From a virus, in IMG/VR virus record IMGVR_UViG_3300050821_019845, positions 1 to 29,768 of that record: 29,768 nucleotides of DNA; one strand, 5' to 3'. The first letter of the stretch is position 1. The number at the start of each line of letters is the position of its first letter. The position numbers and the translations under genes were made by a program. This document shows positions 7,497-14,752 of this stretch, piece by piece. The notes under the pieces were generated by a model. That model searched no databases and was not told the origin of the DNA. It saw nothing but the letters and a program-made list of their open reading frames with translations.

Positions 7497-7703
7497 TCAG
7501 GCCGCTCTTCGTCGCTGGTTTACCGGCACGACGTATCCGTGCTCTTCCAATACTTTCCGCGCCACGGTCGATCCGGCCGGATGGGCCCCAACCTGCGCCG
7601 TAAGATTATAGAGCTCGAAGGAAGGCGTAATTCCGAAGCCATCCTGGATACCGATGAAAACGGCAGGCACTGGGCGGTGAGAAATTGAACTGGCGGGACT
7701 CAT
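7497..7703 (-). CDS. Small hypothetical early protein
   Basis: A 68-aa protein whose ATG (7703) overlaps the upstream stop as ATGA, which supports translation. The visible pattern is GITPSFELYNLTAQVGAHPAGSTVARKVLEEHGY, then a basic tail (QRRRAA). The end resembles a short helical DNA- or RNA-contacting tail, but no family is recognised. Confidence 0.55.
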   Translation of the reverse strand: MSPASSISHRPVPAVFIGIQDGFGITPSFELYNLTAQVGAHPAGSTVARKVLEEHGYVVPVNQRRRAA

Positions 7704-7888
7704 GATTTCCTTTCGTCGGCATGTAATTTGGAGTACCGATTCAAGAGCCGCTTACTCTGACGACGTCCGCTGAGCACATGCCAAAGATGGCTGCGGGAGA
7801 CGCCTAAGCGGGCTGCATCGCTAATAATTCCGTTAAAACGCCGCTTCATTGGGACTTGATGCAGGTTTTTGGCTTTCATTTTCTTCAT
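7700..7888 (-). CDS. Small HTH protein, first gene of the early operon (Ner/Cro-like position)
   Basis: A 62-aa basic protein. Residues 21-42 (ISDAARLGVSRSHLWHVLSGRR) fit a Cro/phage-type HTH: D-AARLGVS turn, SHLWHVLSG recognition helix. It is the first gene leftward of the control region and divergent from the repressor, the position of ner in Mu and cro in lambda. A role in dampening repressor or early transcription is inferred. The ATG at 7888 lies inside the 16-bp inverted repeat 7887-7902. Confidence 0.65.
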   Translation of the reverse strand: MKKMKAKNLHQVPMKRRFNGIISDAARLGVSRSHLWHVLSGRRQSKRLLNRYSKLHADERKS

Positions 7889-7902
7889 GTTCCGGGGAAC
7901 AT
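7887..7902. promoter_or_regulatory. Inverted repeat ATGTTCC-GG-GGAACAT at the early start codon
   Basis: Perfect 7-bp arms flank a 2-bp centre and overlap the ATG of the first early gene. This is a candidate operator for the repressor or the HTH protein, able to block early transcription or translation. Confidence 0.55.
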
Positions 7903-7930
7903 CAGCAAACGATGATCAACGTTTGTTTAG
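7901..7930. promoter_or_regulatory. Inverted repeat CAAACG-N8-CGTTTG in the divergent control region
   Basis: CAAACG (7906-7911) and CGTTTG (7920-7925) are exact inverted repeats. The longer ATCAGCAAA (7901-7909) recurs inverted as TTTGCTGAT at 7952-7960, inside the repressor gene. Three related half-sites around a divergent promoter region are typical of phage repressor operators. No convincing -35/-10 pair could be assigned by eye. Confidence 0.55.
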
Positions 7931-8272
7931 ATGCAAGAAAGAAAATCCACATTTGCTGATTTTGGGCCAAGGCTGGCTCAACAGATAAAATTACGCCTTG
8001 GAAGCGAGGCGGATGCCGCGCGTAAAACAGGAATAACTCCCCAGGCAATTAACACCTATGTTAGGGAAAACCGCCTTCCCAAAGCAGAGCAGCTTCACGC
8101 ATTAGCTGAAGCAATGGGCGTCACGATGGAATTTCTTTTGACCGGAAAGCAATCGACCGAATGGGCCGTAAACGAACCGTTGCCACAATCCAGCTCGCCG
8201 GAAGCGCGGAAACTCATCCGGCAATTACTTTCTACCGCTAAAGCGTTGGAAACTGAGCTAGAAAAATATTAA
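7931..8272 (+). CDS. cI-like HTH repressor
   Basis: A 113-aa protein. Residues 11-71 form an HTH_3/Xre-type domain (LAQQIKLRLGSEADAARKTGITPQAINTYVRENRLPKAEQLHALAEAMGV). A short linker and a C-terminal helical segment (RKLIRQLLSTAKALETELEKY), probably for dimerisation, follow. There is no RecA-sensitive peptidase domain, so LexA-like self-cleavage is not expected. It is divergent from the early operon, with candidate operators between. A TAG stop immediately precedes the ATG and no SD is visible, so translation may be leaderless or nearly so. Confidence 0.8.
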   Translation: MQERKSTFADFGPRLAQQIKLRLGSEADAARKTGITPQAINTYVRENRLPKAEQLHALAEAMGVTMEFLLTGKQSTEWAVNEPLPQSSSPEARKLIRQLLSTAKALETELEKY

Positions 8273-8283
8273 GTCTTAAAATT

Positions 8284-8556
8284 ATGCCATTCATCGAATC
8301 AAAACCATCGACCATCGTTCCCACCGCAGTGTCTAAATATGCTACAGGCCGAAGCGCTACAAATTTTGCCACTTTAATCGGCACCATAACGATTGTCATC
8401 GAAGCAGGATGGTTTCTTTCGAGCGATTTGCCCATAAATATGGGAGGACAAGCATTGATCATTCTTGGATCGTTATGTGTTCTATTGGCGATTATAGCGA
8501 CTCGATGTGTGTTTCACGCCATCTTCGATTTAGCGGAGAAATCAAATTCGCACTGA
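8284..8556 (+). CDS. Small two-helix membrane protein downstream of the repressor
   Basis: A 90-aa protein. Hydrophobic segments lie at about 27-46 (NFATLIGTITIVIEAGWFL) and 54-80 (GGQALIILGSLCVLLAIIATRCVFHAIF). It starts 11 bp after the repressor and is probably co-transcribed with it in the lysogen. The gene is richer in A/T than the late genes. Lysogenic conversion or superinfection exclusion is possible from position alone. No family is recognised. Confidence 0.55.
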   Translation: MPFIESKPSTIVPTAVSKYATGRSATNFATLIGTITIVIEAGWFLSSDLPINMGGQALIILGSLCVLLAIIATRCVFHAIFDLAEKSNSH

Positions 8557-8570
8557 ATGCGAATTTCAGC

Positions 8571-8642
8571 GAGGTAAGTAGGTCGCCACCTACCTCACTA
8601 AATAGGTTCTAAATCCACTTGTGACGCAAAAATAAGCGTCAC
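8571..8642 (+). promoter_or_regulatory. Two consecutive hairpins between repressor unit and late genes
   Basis: GTAGGT (8578-8583) pairs with ACCTAC (8588-8593) across a 4-nt loop. GTGACGC (8621-8627) pairs exactly with GCGTCAC (8636-8642) across 8 nt. Neither is followed by a T-tract. They may be protein-binding sites for late-gene control or part of a composite termination region. Confidence 0.4.
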
Positions 8643-8654
8643 CTTTCCCATGGT

Positions 8655-8687
8655 TCCCACCGAAGGCTAACGGTGGGACTTTTTTTT
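8655..8687 (+). terminator. Rho-independent terminator after the repressor unit
   Basis: The perfect 8-bp stem TCCCACCG (8655-8662) / CGGTGGGA (8671-8678) with an 8-nt loop is followed after one base by eight T residues (8680-8687). It closes the repressor/membrane-protein unit before the late genes. Confidence 0.85.
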
Positions 8688-8713
8688 GTTTATGCTGACG
8701 CCTTCCTTACCAG

Positions 8714-9025
8714 ATGGCGTCCACAAAACCAATTACGATTTCGACGACGGGCGGCGATGACGCGGGTCAACGGCTCAATCATCTGACCGATCGGATCGAA
8801 GGCACGGTCCATAAAATGCCGCGCCTTGCCTCGTATCATTTCGATGCAACAGCCATCGGCGTGGCCGAAAGCTCCAAGAATTCGCGAGTGACTCTGCTCA
8901 CCGTCGTCACGCGCGAGGGCAAGAGCTTCCAGTTTGCGCTGAGCCGCGCCGTTGCCGTGGCCGCCGTCATGAAAATCTCCGGCATAGGCCATGCCGAACA
9001 TCACGAAACTTCCCACCATGAATAA
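8714..9025 (+). CDS. Hypothetical protein, first rightward gene after the repressor terminator
   Basis: A 103-aa protein with no signal peptide or membrane helix. It starts MASTKPITISTTGGDDAGQRL and contains a beta-rich central part (ASYHFDATAIGV, SRVTLLTVVTREGKSF). It ends in a His-rich tail (GHAEHHETSHHE). The stop overlaps the next gene. Codon third positions look G/C-rich, as in neighbours. An opposite-strand frame of similar length exists but lacks operon context. No family is recognised, and no SD is seen at the ATG. Confidence 0.5.
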   Translation: MASTKPITISTTGGDDAGQRLNHLTDRIEGTVHKMPRLASYHFDATAIGVAESSKNSRVTLLTVVTREGKSFQFALSRAVAVAAVMKISGIGHAEHHETSHHE

Positions 9026-9416
9026 AAAAACCGTCCTGTTTCTATTCGGGCTATTAGCCTTCGGGCTATGGGCCCTTCCGATTTCTCTCCATGCGCAAAC
9101 ATCGGCGCCACTCGTCGCCGATCAACCGCCCGCGATCGTTGTGACAGCAGAGACCGTTGCCACGCCTTTCATCGTTTCCTTCGCGCAGGCCCATCCCTGG
9201 CTCGCGACGGTCCTCACCGTCATGGCCGCCATCGGTTCGGTTGCGAAGCCGATCATGACCGGCATCGAAATTACCGTGCAAAATTTTCCTCCCGAAGAGG
9301 AGGAGCTGCAGAAAGCCGAGGCCTCGACCGCCTTCAAGATCGTGGCATGGCTGCTCGATTTTTTCACGCGGATCAAAATCGGCCCGCAGTTCAAGGCCAC
9401 GCCGCCGAAGAGCTGA
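9018..9416 (+). CDS. Exported/membrane protein, holin-like candidate
   Basis: A 132-aa protein, taking the ATG at 9018 because it begins a clear signal peptide (MNKKTVLFLFGLLAFGLWALPISLHAQ). The longer frame from 8991 is less likely. A second hydrophobic segment lies at about 62-85 (WLATVLTVMAAIGSVAKPIM), and a third amphipathic stretch at about 110-122. Its location in a block of small membrane genes before the head genes suggests a holin or lysis-accessory protein, but this is inference. It overlaps the upstream stop by 8 bp. Confidence 0.6.
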   Translation: MNKKTVLFLFGLLAFGLWALPISLHAQTSAPLVADQPPAIVVTAETVATPFIVSFAQAHPWLATVLTVMAAIGSVAKPIMTGIEITVQNFPPEEEELQKAEASTAFKIVAWLLDFFTRIKIGPQFKATPPKS

Positions 9417-9473
9417 GTTTTGAAATAAGCAAAAAACTCTCGATCACAAACCTCCAACAAAACGAAAAACAAA

Positions 9474-9716
9474 ATGCAATATAGAAACGGAAGAGAAGCA
9501 AAGAACGGCGATAAAATTGTACGCTTAAACGGCGGCAAAATCGAAGCTTTCGGCGTCCTGCACGGCGCTACGCCTGGCAATGATCACTGCAATGGCAATA
9601 TCGCCATCGTTCAGTCCGCGCAGGAATACGCCTGCCTGTGCGACTGCATCCACATCGAAGACCTCGCCGCGATCCTCGCCGAAAAGGGCCTCGATAAACG
9701 TCCTGCAGGCAAGTGA
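9474..9716 (+). CDS. Small hypothetical protein
   Basis: An 80-aa protein. The pattern YRNGREAKNGDKIVRLNGGKIEAFGVLHGATPGNDHCNGNIA suggests a small beta-barrel, followed by three Cys within YACLCDC and a C-terminal helix. It resembles small phage proteins of the KOW/SH3-like fold in spacing only. No SD is seen; the leader is A-rich. Confidence 0.6.
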   Translation: MQYRNGREAKNGDKIVRLNGGKIEAFGVLHGATPGNDHCNGNIAIVQSAQEYACLCDCIHIEDLAAILAEKGLDKRPAGK

Positions 9717-9756
9717 CGGATCAAAGTAACCCGTATCCAAAAAATAAGTCCGAATC

Positions 9757-10173
9757 ATGAAAAAAATTCTCTTCTCGATCGTTCTCGCGGCCAGCCTGTT
9801 TGTCATCGGCTGCACGCTCGCTCCCGGCGGCGCCTATTCCGACAAATATCTCTATACCGCAGATCTCACGATCAGCTCGTCCTACAAGGTCCTCGATACC
9901 TTTTTGAAATTCGAGACGGACAACCGCGACGTGCTCCTGGCCAAGAACCCGAAGGTCAAGGTTGTCGCGGATGATATCCGCACGCATGCGCAAGCATGGT
10001 TCGATGCCGCCGAAGCGCTGCGCGATTCCTATGCCGCAAACCCGAGCGCGATCAACAAGGCCAATCTGCAATCGGCCATCGCGGTCATCCAGGACGCCTG
10101 CACGGCCGCCGCCGCGTATATGGCCGCACCGCCTCCGATCTTATCGCCCGCACCCGCAGCCTCAAATTCTTAA
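9757..10173 (+). CDS. Phage-encoded lipoprotein
   Basis: A 138-aa protein. The N-terminus MKKILFSIVLAASLFVIGC is a lipoprotein signal with the cleavage Cys at 19. The mature part is helical (YTADLTISSSYKVLDTFLKFE...HAQAWFDAAEALRDSY...AVIQDACTAAAAYM) and ends in a Pro/Ala tail. Lipoproteins in this position of phage genomes may be outer spanins (Rz1-like) or accessory proteins. At 138 aa it is longer than most Rz1 proteins, so spanin is only a candidate. The host is implied to be diderm. Confidence 0.65.
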   Translation: MKKILFSIVLAASLFVIGCTLAPGGAYSDKYLYTADLTISSSYKVLDTFLKFETDNRDVLLAKNPKVKVVADDIRTHAQAWFDAAEALRDSYAANPSAINKANLQSAIAVIQDACTAAAAYMAAPPPILSPAPAASNS

Positions 10174-10175
10174 CC

Positions 10176-10373
10176 ATGGACCCTGTCACTCTCCTCGCGC
10201 TGGCGAACGCCGGCATCCAGCTCTCGCAGCAATTACTTCCGATCGCTCAACAGGCGATCGCCGGCACTCCGGTCACGGCCGAACAGCAGGCCGCCGTCCT
10301 GGCCGCCTATGATTCGCTGAAGACTCTCAGCGAAAAACAATTCTCCGGTCCGGAGTGGGCCATTTCGAAATAA
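10176..10373 (+). CDS. Small helical hypothetical protein
   Basis: A 65-aa protein starting at the ATG 2 bp after the lipoprotein stop. An in-frame extension upstream to 9996 would overlap the lipoprotein gene and looks non-coding. The sequence (TLLALANAGIQLSQQLLPIAQQAIAG...TAEQQAAVLAAYDSLKTLSEKQF) is amphipathic helical. No function is recognised. Confidence 0.55.
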   Translation: MDPVTLLALANAGIQLSQQLLPIAQQAIAGTPVTAEQQAAVLAAYDSLKTLSEKQFSGPEWAISK

Positions 10374-10404
10374 TCAACCGGTTCGAACTCCAGCTCGAAT
10401 CCAA

Positions 10405-10809
10405 ATGATCCCCATCCTCGCACAAGCCGCCGCCGAGACATCTTCTTCATCGTGGATTGTCATCGGGGTGATCGCTCTCCTGTCGAATCTCGCGGTGACC
10501 ATCCTGCAGTTTTTCCGCATGTCATCGGGAACGGATGGTCAACGCCAGATCGAACCGACAAATATCGCGGAGATCAAAGACGAGCTCAAGGAGCAGACGG
10601 CGACACTCAACAAGCTCGATCGCGAAATGGGCGAGGCGAAACAGCAGGTCGCCAGTGTCGCCCGAGATGTCGTCGAAATAAAACAAGTCCATCGCCAGGA
10701 GATCGAGGGAGTGCATCTGCGCATTGGCGGCATCAGCCGCGAGCTCACTTCCACGACGACGATGGTCAAGGGCATACAAGAACGCGAGAACCACAAACGG
10801 CCATCATGA
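10405..10809 (+). CDS. Mu gp25-like (DUF2730-type) membrane coiled-coil protein
   Basis: A 134-aa protein. One N-terminal membrane helix (about 16-37, SWIVIGVIALLSNLAVTILQFF) is followed by a coiled coil (about 55-115, IKDELKEQTATLNKLDREMGEAKQQVASV). This matches the Mu gp25/DUF2730 architecture and its position two genes before the small terminase. An inner-spanin-like role is an alternative. Its stop overlaps the next start (ATGATGA). Confidence 0.6.
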   Translation: MIPILAQAAAETSSSSWIVIGVIALLSNLAVTILQFFRMSSGTDGQRQIEPTNIAEIKDELKEQTATLNKLDREMGEAKQQVASVARDVVEIKQVHRQEIEGVHLRIGGISRELTSTTTMVKGIQERENHKRPS

Positions 10810-11066
10810 TGAATTCACGCTCGATCAAGATCCGCCGTGCCCTGCTGCGTGTGCTCAAGGCGATGCCCGATGGCTACCTTTTGACCGATGAGCTGTTGCG
10901 CGAGGATATCGGCCGCTTCGTTATACCTACGCCGACCACGGCCGAACTCGACGAGCAGATCAGCGCGGCCGACGCCGTGCGACAGATCGTCGGCATCCCG
11001 ACCGATGAAGGCACGAAATGGAAAATCGGCGACGCCGGCCGCGCCTGGCTGGCGGAACATCCATGA
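10806..11066 (+). CDS. Small late protein, possible winged helix (Mu gp26 position)
   Basis: An 86-aa protein from the ATG at 10806, which overlaps the upstream stop. The upstream open frame to 10452 is a shadow. The pattern IRRALLRVLKAMPDGYLLTDELL...TTAELDEQISAADAVRQIVGIPTDEGTKWKIGDAGRAWLAE fits a compact three-helix plus beta-wing fold, as in winged-helix proteins. By synteny it occupies the gp26 place in Mu. The function is unknown. Confidence 0.65.
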   Translation: MMNSRSIKIRRALLRVLKAMPDGYLLTDELLREDIGRFVIPTPTTAELDEQISAADAVRQIVGIPTDEGTKWKIGDAGRAWLAEHP

Positions 11067-11140
11067 ATTTTTCCCCGTTCATTCCCTCTTCCTTTCCCGC
11101 CGTTAGGGGTAGCGGCGGGCGCTTGGTGTTAAATGGTCAT

Positions 11141-11176
11141 CCGGCGGCGGGGCTTGTTTTAGGGCCCTGCCGCCGG
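11141..11176 (+). promoter_or_regulatory. GC-rich stem-loop upstream of the terminase genes
   Basis: CCGGCGGC (11141-11148) pairs with GCCGCCGG (11169-11176). The pairing extends by GGGC/GCCC after one mismatch. It lies in the 136-bp gene-free gap before the small terminase gene, with no T-tract. It could be a processing or attenuation structure. Confidence 0.4.
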
Positions 11177-11202
11177 TCATCCCCCAAAAAATCTCCGCAT
11201 GT

Positions 11203-11739
11203 ATGAGCAGAAAAAAACGCTCGGATTCCAAGCTCGATGCCCTTCCTCCTCATCAGAAGAAGATGCTTCGCGACTGGCTCGTGGACGAAAATCTCTCCTA
11301 CGAAAAAGCGCGGGACCGGCTCTCGCAGGATTTCAACGTCGAGACATCGGTCGGCGCGCTCTCTCAGTTTTACGCCACGCAGTGCTTTGCCTTGCGCTTC
11401 TCCCAGGCCAAGTCGTTTGCCGAGCAGGTGGAGAAGGAGCTGCTGACGGCCGATCCGACCTTCGACCGGGTCACGCTTGCACTCATCAAGCAGAAGGCGT
11501 TCGAGCGGGCGGCGGCGAAGAATGGGGATATCGACGAGCTGGCCAAGCTCGCGATGATCATCGGCGATTCGCAGCGCATTACATTGAAGCAGCGCGAGGT
11601 CTCGATCTCGGAGCGCCGGATCACGCTCCTGGAACAAAAGGCGAAGCAGGCCGATGCGGCGAAGGATGTGACGCGCGACGAAACGCTCACACCTGCGAAG
11701 CGCGAGGCGAAACTCAAGGAAATCTTCGGGCTGAAATGA
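11203..11739 (+). CDS. Mu gp27-like (DUF3486) small terminase subunit
   Basis: A 178-aa protein. It begins with the typical basic start MSRKKRSDSKLDALPPHQKKMLRDWLVDENLSYEKARDRL and an HTH-like SVGALSQFY segment, then helical repeats and a charged coiled-coil C-terminus. This is the DUF3486/Mu gp27 pattern. It would recognise phage DNA and deliver it to TerL for headful packaging. The ATG of terL overlaps its stop by 4 bp. Confidence 0.85.
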   Translation: MSRKKRSDSKLDALPPHQKKMLRDWLVDENLSYEKARDRLSQDFNVETSVGALSQFYATQCFALRFSQAKSFAEQVEKELLTADPTFDRVTLALIKQKAFERAAAKNGDIDELAKLAMIIGDSQRITLKQREVSISERRITLLEQKAKQADAAKDVTRDETLTPAKREAKLKEIFGLK

Positions 11740-13112
11740 TCAGTCCCCTCGAAATCCTTCTGCCCTATCAGCGCGCCTTCGTTGACGACGATGCGCGGTT
11801 CAAAATCTGGCTGGCCTCGCGCCAGATCGGAAAGTCCATGGGTCTGGGCGCGGAAGCGGTGCGCGACAGCGCCGCAAAAAAGGGCGATATGTGGGTGATC
11901 CTCTCGGCCGGCGAGCGCCAGGCGCTTGAATTCATGGAGAAGGCCAAGCAATGGGCCGAGGCCTTCGAGCTTTCTACCGCGGACTATTTTGAGGAGCGGG
12001 CACACTCCGAGGCCCTGATCAAATCGGCCGAGATTCGCTGGGGCAATGGATCACGCATGATCGCGCTTCCAGCCAATGCCAGCACGGCGCGCGGCTACTC
12101 TGCCAATCTCATCCTGGATGAATTCGCATTCCACGAGAGGCCCGATGAAATCTGGCGCGGAATTTATCCTTCCATCTCCAATCCGCTCAAGCAGCAGTTC
12201 AAGCTGCGGATCGCGAGCACGGCGAACGGCAAGGGCAACAAATTTTTCGACCTGTGGGATAAGGCCAACGGATATTCGAAGCACAAGACGACGATCCATG
12301 ACGCGGTCGCGGCCGGGCTCGCCGACAAGGCTGGAATTTCGCGCGAGCAGTTCATCATCGATCTAAAAGTCGGCCTGGATGATCCCGAGGGCTGGGCGCA
12401 GGAATTCGAGTGCGAATTTCTCGATGGCAGCAACGTGCTGCTGCCCTACGATGTCATCGCCCTGGCCGAGAGCGCGGATGCGAGCGAGTTCTGCGACCCG
12501 GAGTTTTGGCAGGTGGCCGGGCAGAATCCCGTTGTGCTCGGCATCGACTTCGGCCGCACGAACGATCCCACGGTTTGCATCGCCCTGGAGCGGATCGGCG
12601 ATATCCAGCGCGTTCGCGAGTCGATCGCCGAGCGCGGCATTTCCACGCCCGATCAGTTGCGCCTGCTACGCAAGCGCATCGCGCGCGCCACGCGCGTTTG
12701 CTTCGACTACACGGGGCCTGGCATCGGCCTGGGCGATCTCATGGTCGAGGAATTCAGGGAATGGAACCCGGAGAAGCACAAGTTCGGCAAGATCGAGCTC
12801 TGCACTTTCACCGCGCCTTTCAAACGGGAAATTTTCCCTCGGCTGCGCCGGGGATTCGAGGCTCCGACCAAATTGCGCATTCCGATCTCGCGGGTGTTTC
12901 GCGAGGACCTGCACGCGATGCAGCAGGTCGTGAACAACGGCGAATACAATTATTGGGCGCCGCGCACGCGCGAAGGCCACAGCGACCGTTGCACTGCTCT
13001 GGCGCTCGCCTTGCGCGCGGCCGGATCGACTAGCGGCGGCGGCGGATACCAGGTCGTCAAGATTCCCAAGCGAAACCGGTCCTGCTCGGCCGGCCGGAGG
13101 ATGCCGATATGA
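11736..13112 (+). CDS. terL: Terminase large subunit (Mu gp28-like)
   Basis: A 458-aa protein from the ATG at 11736 (ATGA overlap). The frame is open further upstream but not coding there. The ATPase half has a Walker-A-like SRQIGKS (28-34) and Walker B LILDEF (125-130, D128/E129). The nuclease half has an RNase H-like metal triad: GIDFGRTND (D271), CFDYTGPG (D324) and HSDRCTALALAL (D417). It powers DNA packaging and cuts concatemeric or integrated DNA. Length is normal for Mu-type TerL. Its stop overlaps the portal start by 4 bp. Confidence 0.92.
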   Translation: MISPLEILLPYQRAFVDDDARFKIWLASRQIGKSMGLGAEAVRDSAAKKGDMWVILSAGERQALEFMEKAKQWAEAFELSTADYFEERAHSEALIKSAEIRWGNGSRMIALPANASTARGYSANLILDEFAFHERPDEIWRGIYPSISNPLKQQFKLRIASTANGKGNKFFDLWDKANGYSKHKTTIHDAVAAGLADKAGISREQFIIDLKVGLDDPEGWAQEFECEFLDGSNVLLPYDVIALAESADASEFCDPEFWQVAGQNPVVLGIDFGRTNDPTVCIALERIGDIQRVRESIAERGISTPDQLRLLRKRIARATRVCFDYTGPGIGLGDLMVEEFREWNPEKHKFGKIELCTFTAPFKREIFPRLRRGFEAPTKLRIPISRVFREDLHAMQQVVNNGEYNYWAPRTREGHSDRCTALALALRAAGSTSGGGGYQVVKIPKRNRSCSAGRRMPI

Positions 13113-14752
13113 AGGCCGCCCGAAAAACATCCAGGCAGCGCGCGGCCGCCGCGGTCGAACTTGCCAATGCCGCCCTGGTGTCACCGCATATCGCCCCGGA
13201 GATGGTCACATGGGTCAAGCGTTCTCGCTATAACCCGATCCGCCAGCTGACGCCCGAATATCTTTCGCGCATCATCGATACCTGGAACAACGGGTTCCTC
13301 CGCGAATTCTCCCTGATGGCCGATGCGATCAAGCATCGCGACCCGATTATCCAGACTGCCCTCGGGAAAAGGGAGAAGGCCGTCTCACGATACGGTTTCG
13401 AGGTTCTCCTGGCTGACGGCCTCGATGAGGCCGAAAAGGAGCAGGCGCTCGCACATCAGAAGGCGCTCAAATATTTTTATGACAATCTCACGGTGACGCA
13501 CGTCCTTGAGCAGGATATCCGCGGCGGGTTCCGGCTGCTGGTCCGGCAAATGATGGAAGCCCAGGGCATGCGCTATAGCGCGCATGAAATCATCTGGCAG
13601 CCGACGATCGACAAGCGCACCAACCAGCCGCGGCTGACGGCCACGTTCAATTTCGTGCCGGTCTGGTTCTTCGAGGCCACGACGGGGAAACTTCGCTTCG
13701 TCAGCAAATATTTTGGCACGATCATGGGCGAGGACATGAATGACGGCGATTGGCTCGTCACGGTGGGCGAGGGCCTGATGGAAGCGCTCTCGGTCTGTTT
13801 CATGCTCAAGACTTTTTCGCTCAAGGATTGGGCCGCTTTCAGCGAAAAGTTCGGCATGCCCGGCATCCTGGGCAAGACCACGGCCTCGAAGGATTCCCCG
13901 GCCTGGACCGCCATGGTCGAAGCCGTCGAATCGTTCGGCCAGGAATGGTCCGCCGTATGCAATACCGAGGGCAGCATCGACCTAGTGAAGGCCGAGGGGG
14001 GATCGGGCTCGCTGCCCTTCTCACCGCTCGTCGAATACATGGACAAGGTGATCCCTGCGCTCTGCCGCGGCGCGGACCTCTCCACGATCAGCTCCGGTTC
14101 TCATGGCTCGGGCGGCCAAGGCCGCGGAGCCAGCCTCCAGGGCGAGGAGAGCTCCCTCCTGGAAGAGGACGATGCCGAGCATATTTCTGAGACGCTCCAG
14201 GAGATCAGCCGGCAGGTGATCGAGCAGCTCTTCGGCGATGATCGCCCGCTCGCCTACCTGACGATCGTGATCCCGGAGAAGAAAGACACTGACGATGTTA
14301 TCAAGCGCCTTACTTTTCTCGCAAGTTCCGGCGTCCCTGTCGGCCAGGAGTATGCCCGTCGCGAGCTCGGTGTCCCTCCTCCGGCCGAAGGTGAGGAGAC
14401 GCTCAAGGTCTCGATGGCGGCCGCCGCTATGCCACCCGAGACGCCAGCCGAACTCGCCAATGCCGCCACACCTGATCGGGAGGAGATTTTCCGCAACCAG
14501 GCGCTTTCCAAGCTGAGCCGCGCCCAGGCTGAGGCGCTGAAGCCTCTCACCGACCGGCTCCAGGAGATCATGGGGATCGAGGATGAGCCCGCTTTCGACG
14601 CCGCGCTGCTCAAGCTCCAGCGGGAAATGCCCGCCATGTTGAAGCGCATGGGGGCGGATAAGGCGCTGATTTCCACCTGGGAAGACATTCTCGGCACCGC
14701 GCTGGCCAGTTCGGCCATCGAAGCCACCAAAACTCAAAAATCCAACTCATGA
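13109..14752 (+). CDS. Portal protein, DUF935 family (Mu gp29-like)
   Basis: A 547-aa protein. The N-terminal half shows DUF935 hallmarks: PIRQLTPEYLSRIIDTWNNGFL, HRDPIIQTALGKREKAVSRYGFEV, and YSAHEIIWQP. The middle has KFGMPGILGKT. The C-terminal third holds a Gly-rich loop (SSGSHGSGGQGRGAS, about 330-345) and a helical end. The dodecameric portal is the DNA gate at one capsid vertex. It is overlapped by terL at the start and by the protease gene at the end. Confidence 0.92.
   Translation: MKAARKTSRQRAAAAVELANAALVSPHIAPEMVTWVKRSRYNPIRQLTPEYLSRIIDTWNNGFLREFSLMADAIKHRDPIIQTALGKREKAVSRYGFEVLLADGLDEAEKEQALAHQKALKYFYDNLTVTHVLEQDIRGGFRLLVRQMMEAQGMRYSAHEIIWQPTIDKRTNQPRLTATFNFVPVWFFEATTGKLRFVSKYFGTIMGEDMNDGDWLVTVGEGLMEALSVCFMLKTFSLKDWAAFSEKFGMPGILGKTTASKDSPAWTAMVEAVESFGQEWSAVCNTEGSIDLVKAEGGSGSLPFSPLVEYMDKVIPALCRGADLSTISSGSHGSGGQGRGASLQGEESSLLEEDDAEHISETLQEISRQVIEQLFGDDRPLAYLTIVIPEKKDTDDVIKRLTFLASSGVPVGQEYARRELGVPPPAEGEETLKVSMAAAAMPPETPAELANAATPDREEIFRNQALSKLSRAQAEALKPLTDRLQEIMGIEDEPAFDAALLKLQREMPAMLKRMGADKALISTWEDILGTALASSAIEATKTQKSNS

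Noticed and set aside
8690-9019. 109-aa leftward frame opposite the 8714-9025 gene
   Set aside because: The rightward frame is coupled to the next gene and has better third-position G/C; the leftward one stands alone against the transcription direction.
11018-11206. Small frame in the gap before the small terminase gene
   Set aside because: Low-complexity translation spanning a GC-rich hairpin; no start signal or motif.
11199-11735. N-terminal extension of the TerL frame
   Set aside because: This part is out of frame with the gp27-like gene that clearly codes here; the TerL domain starts at the coupled ATG 11736.
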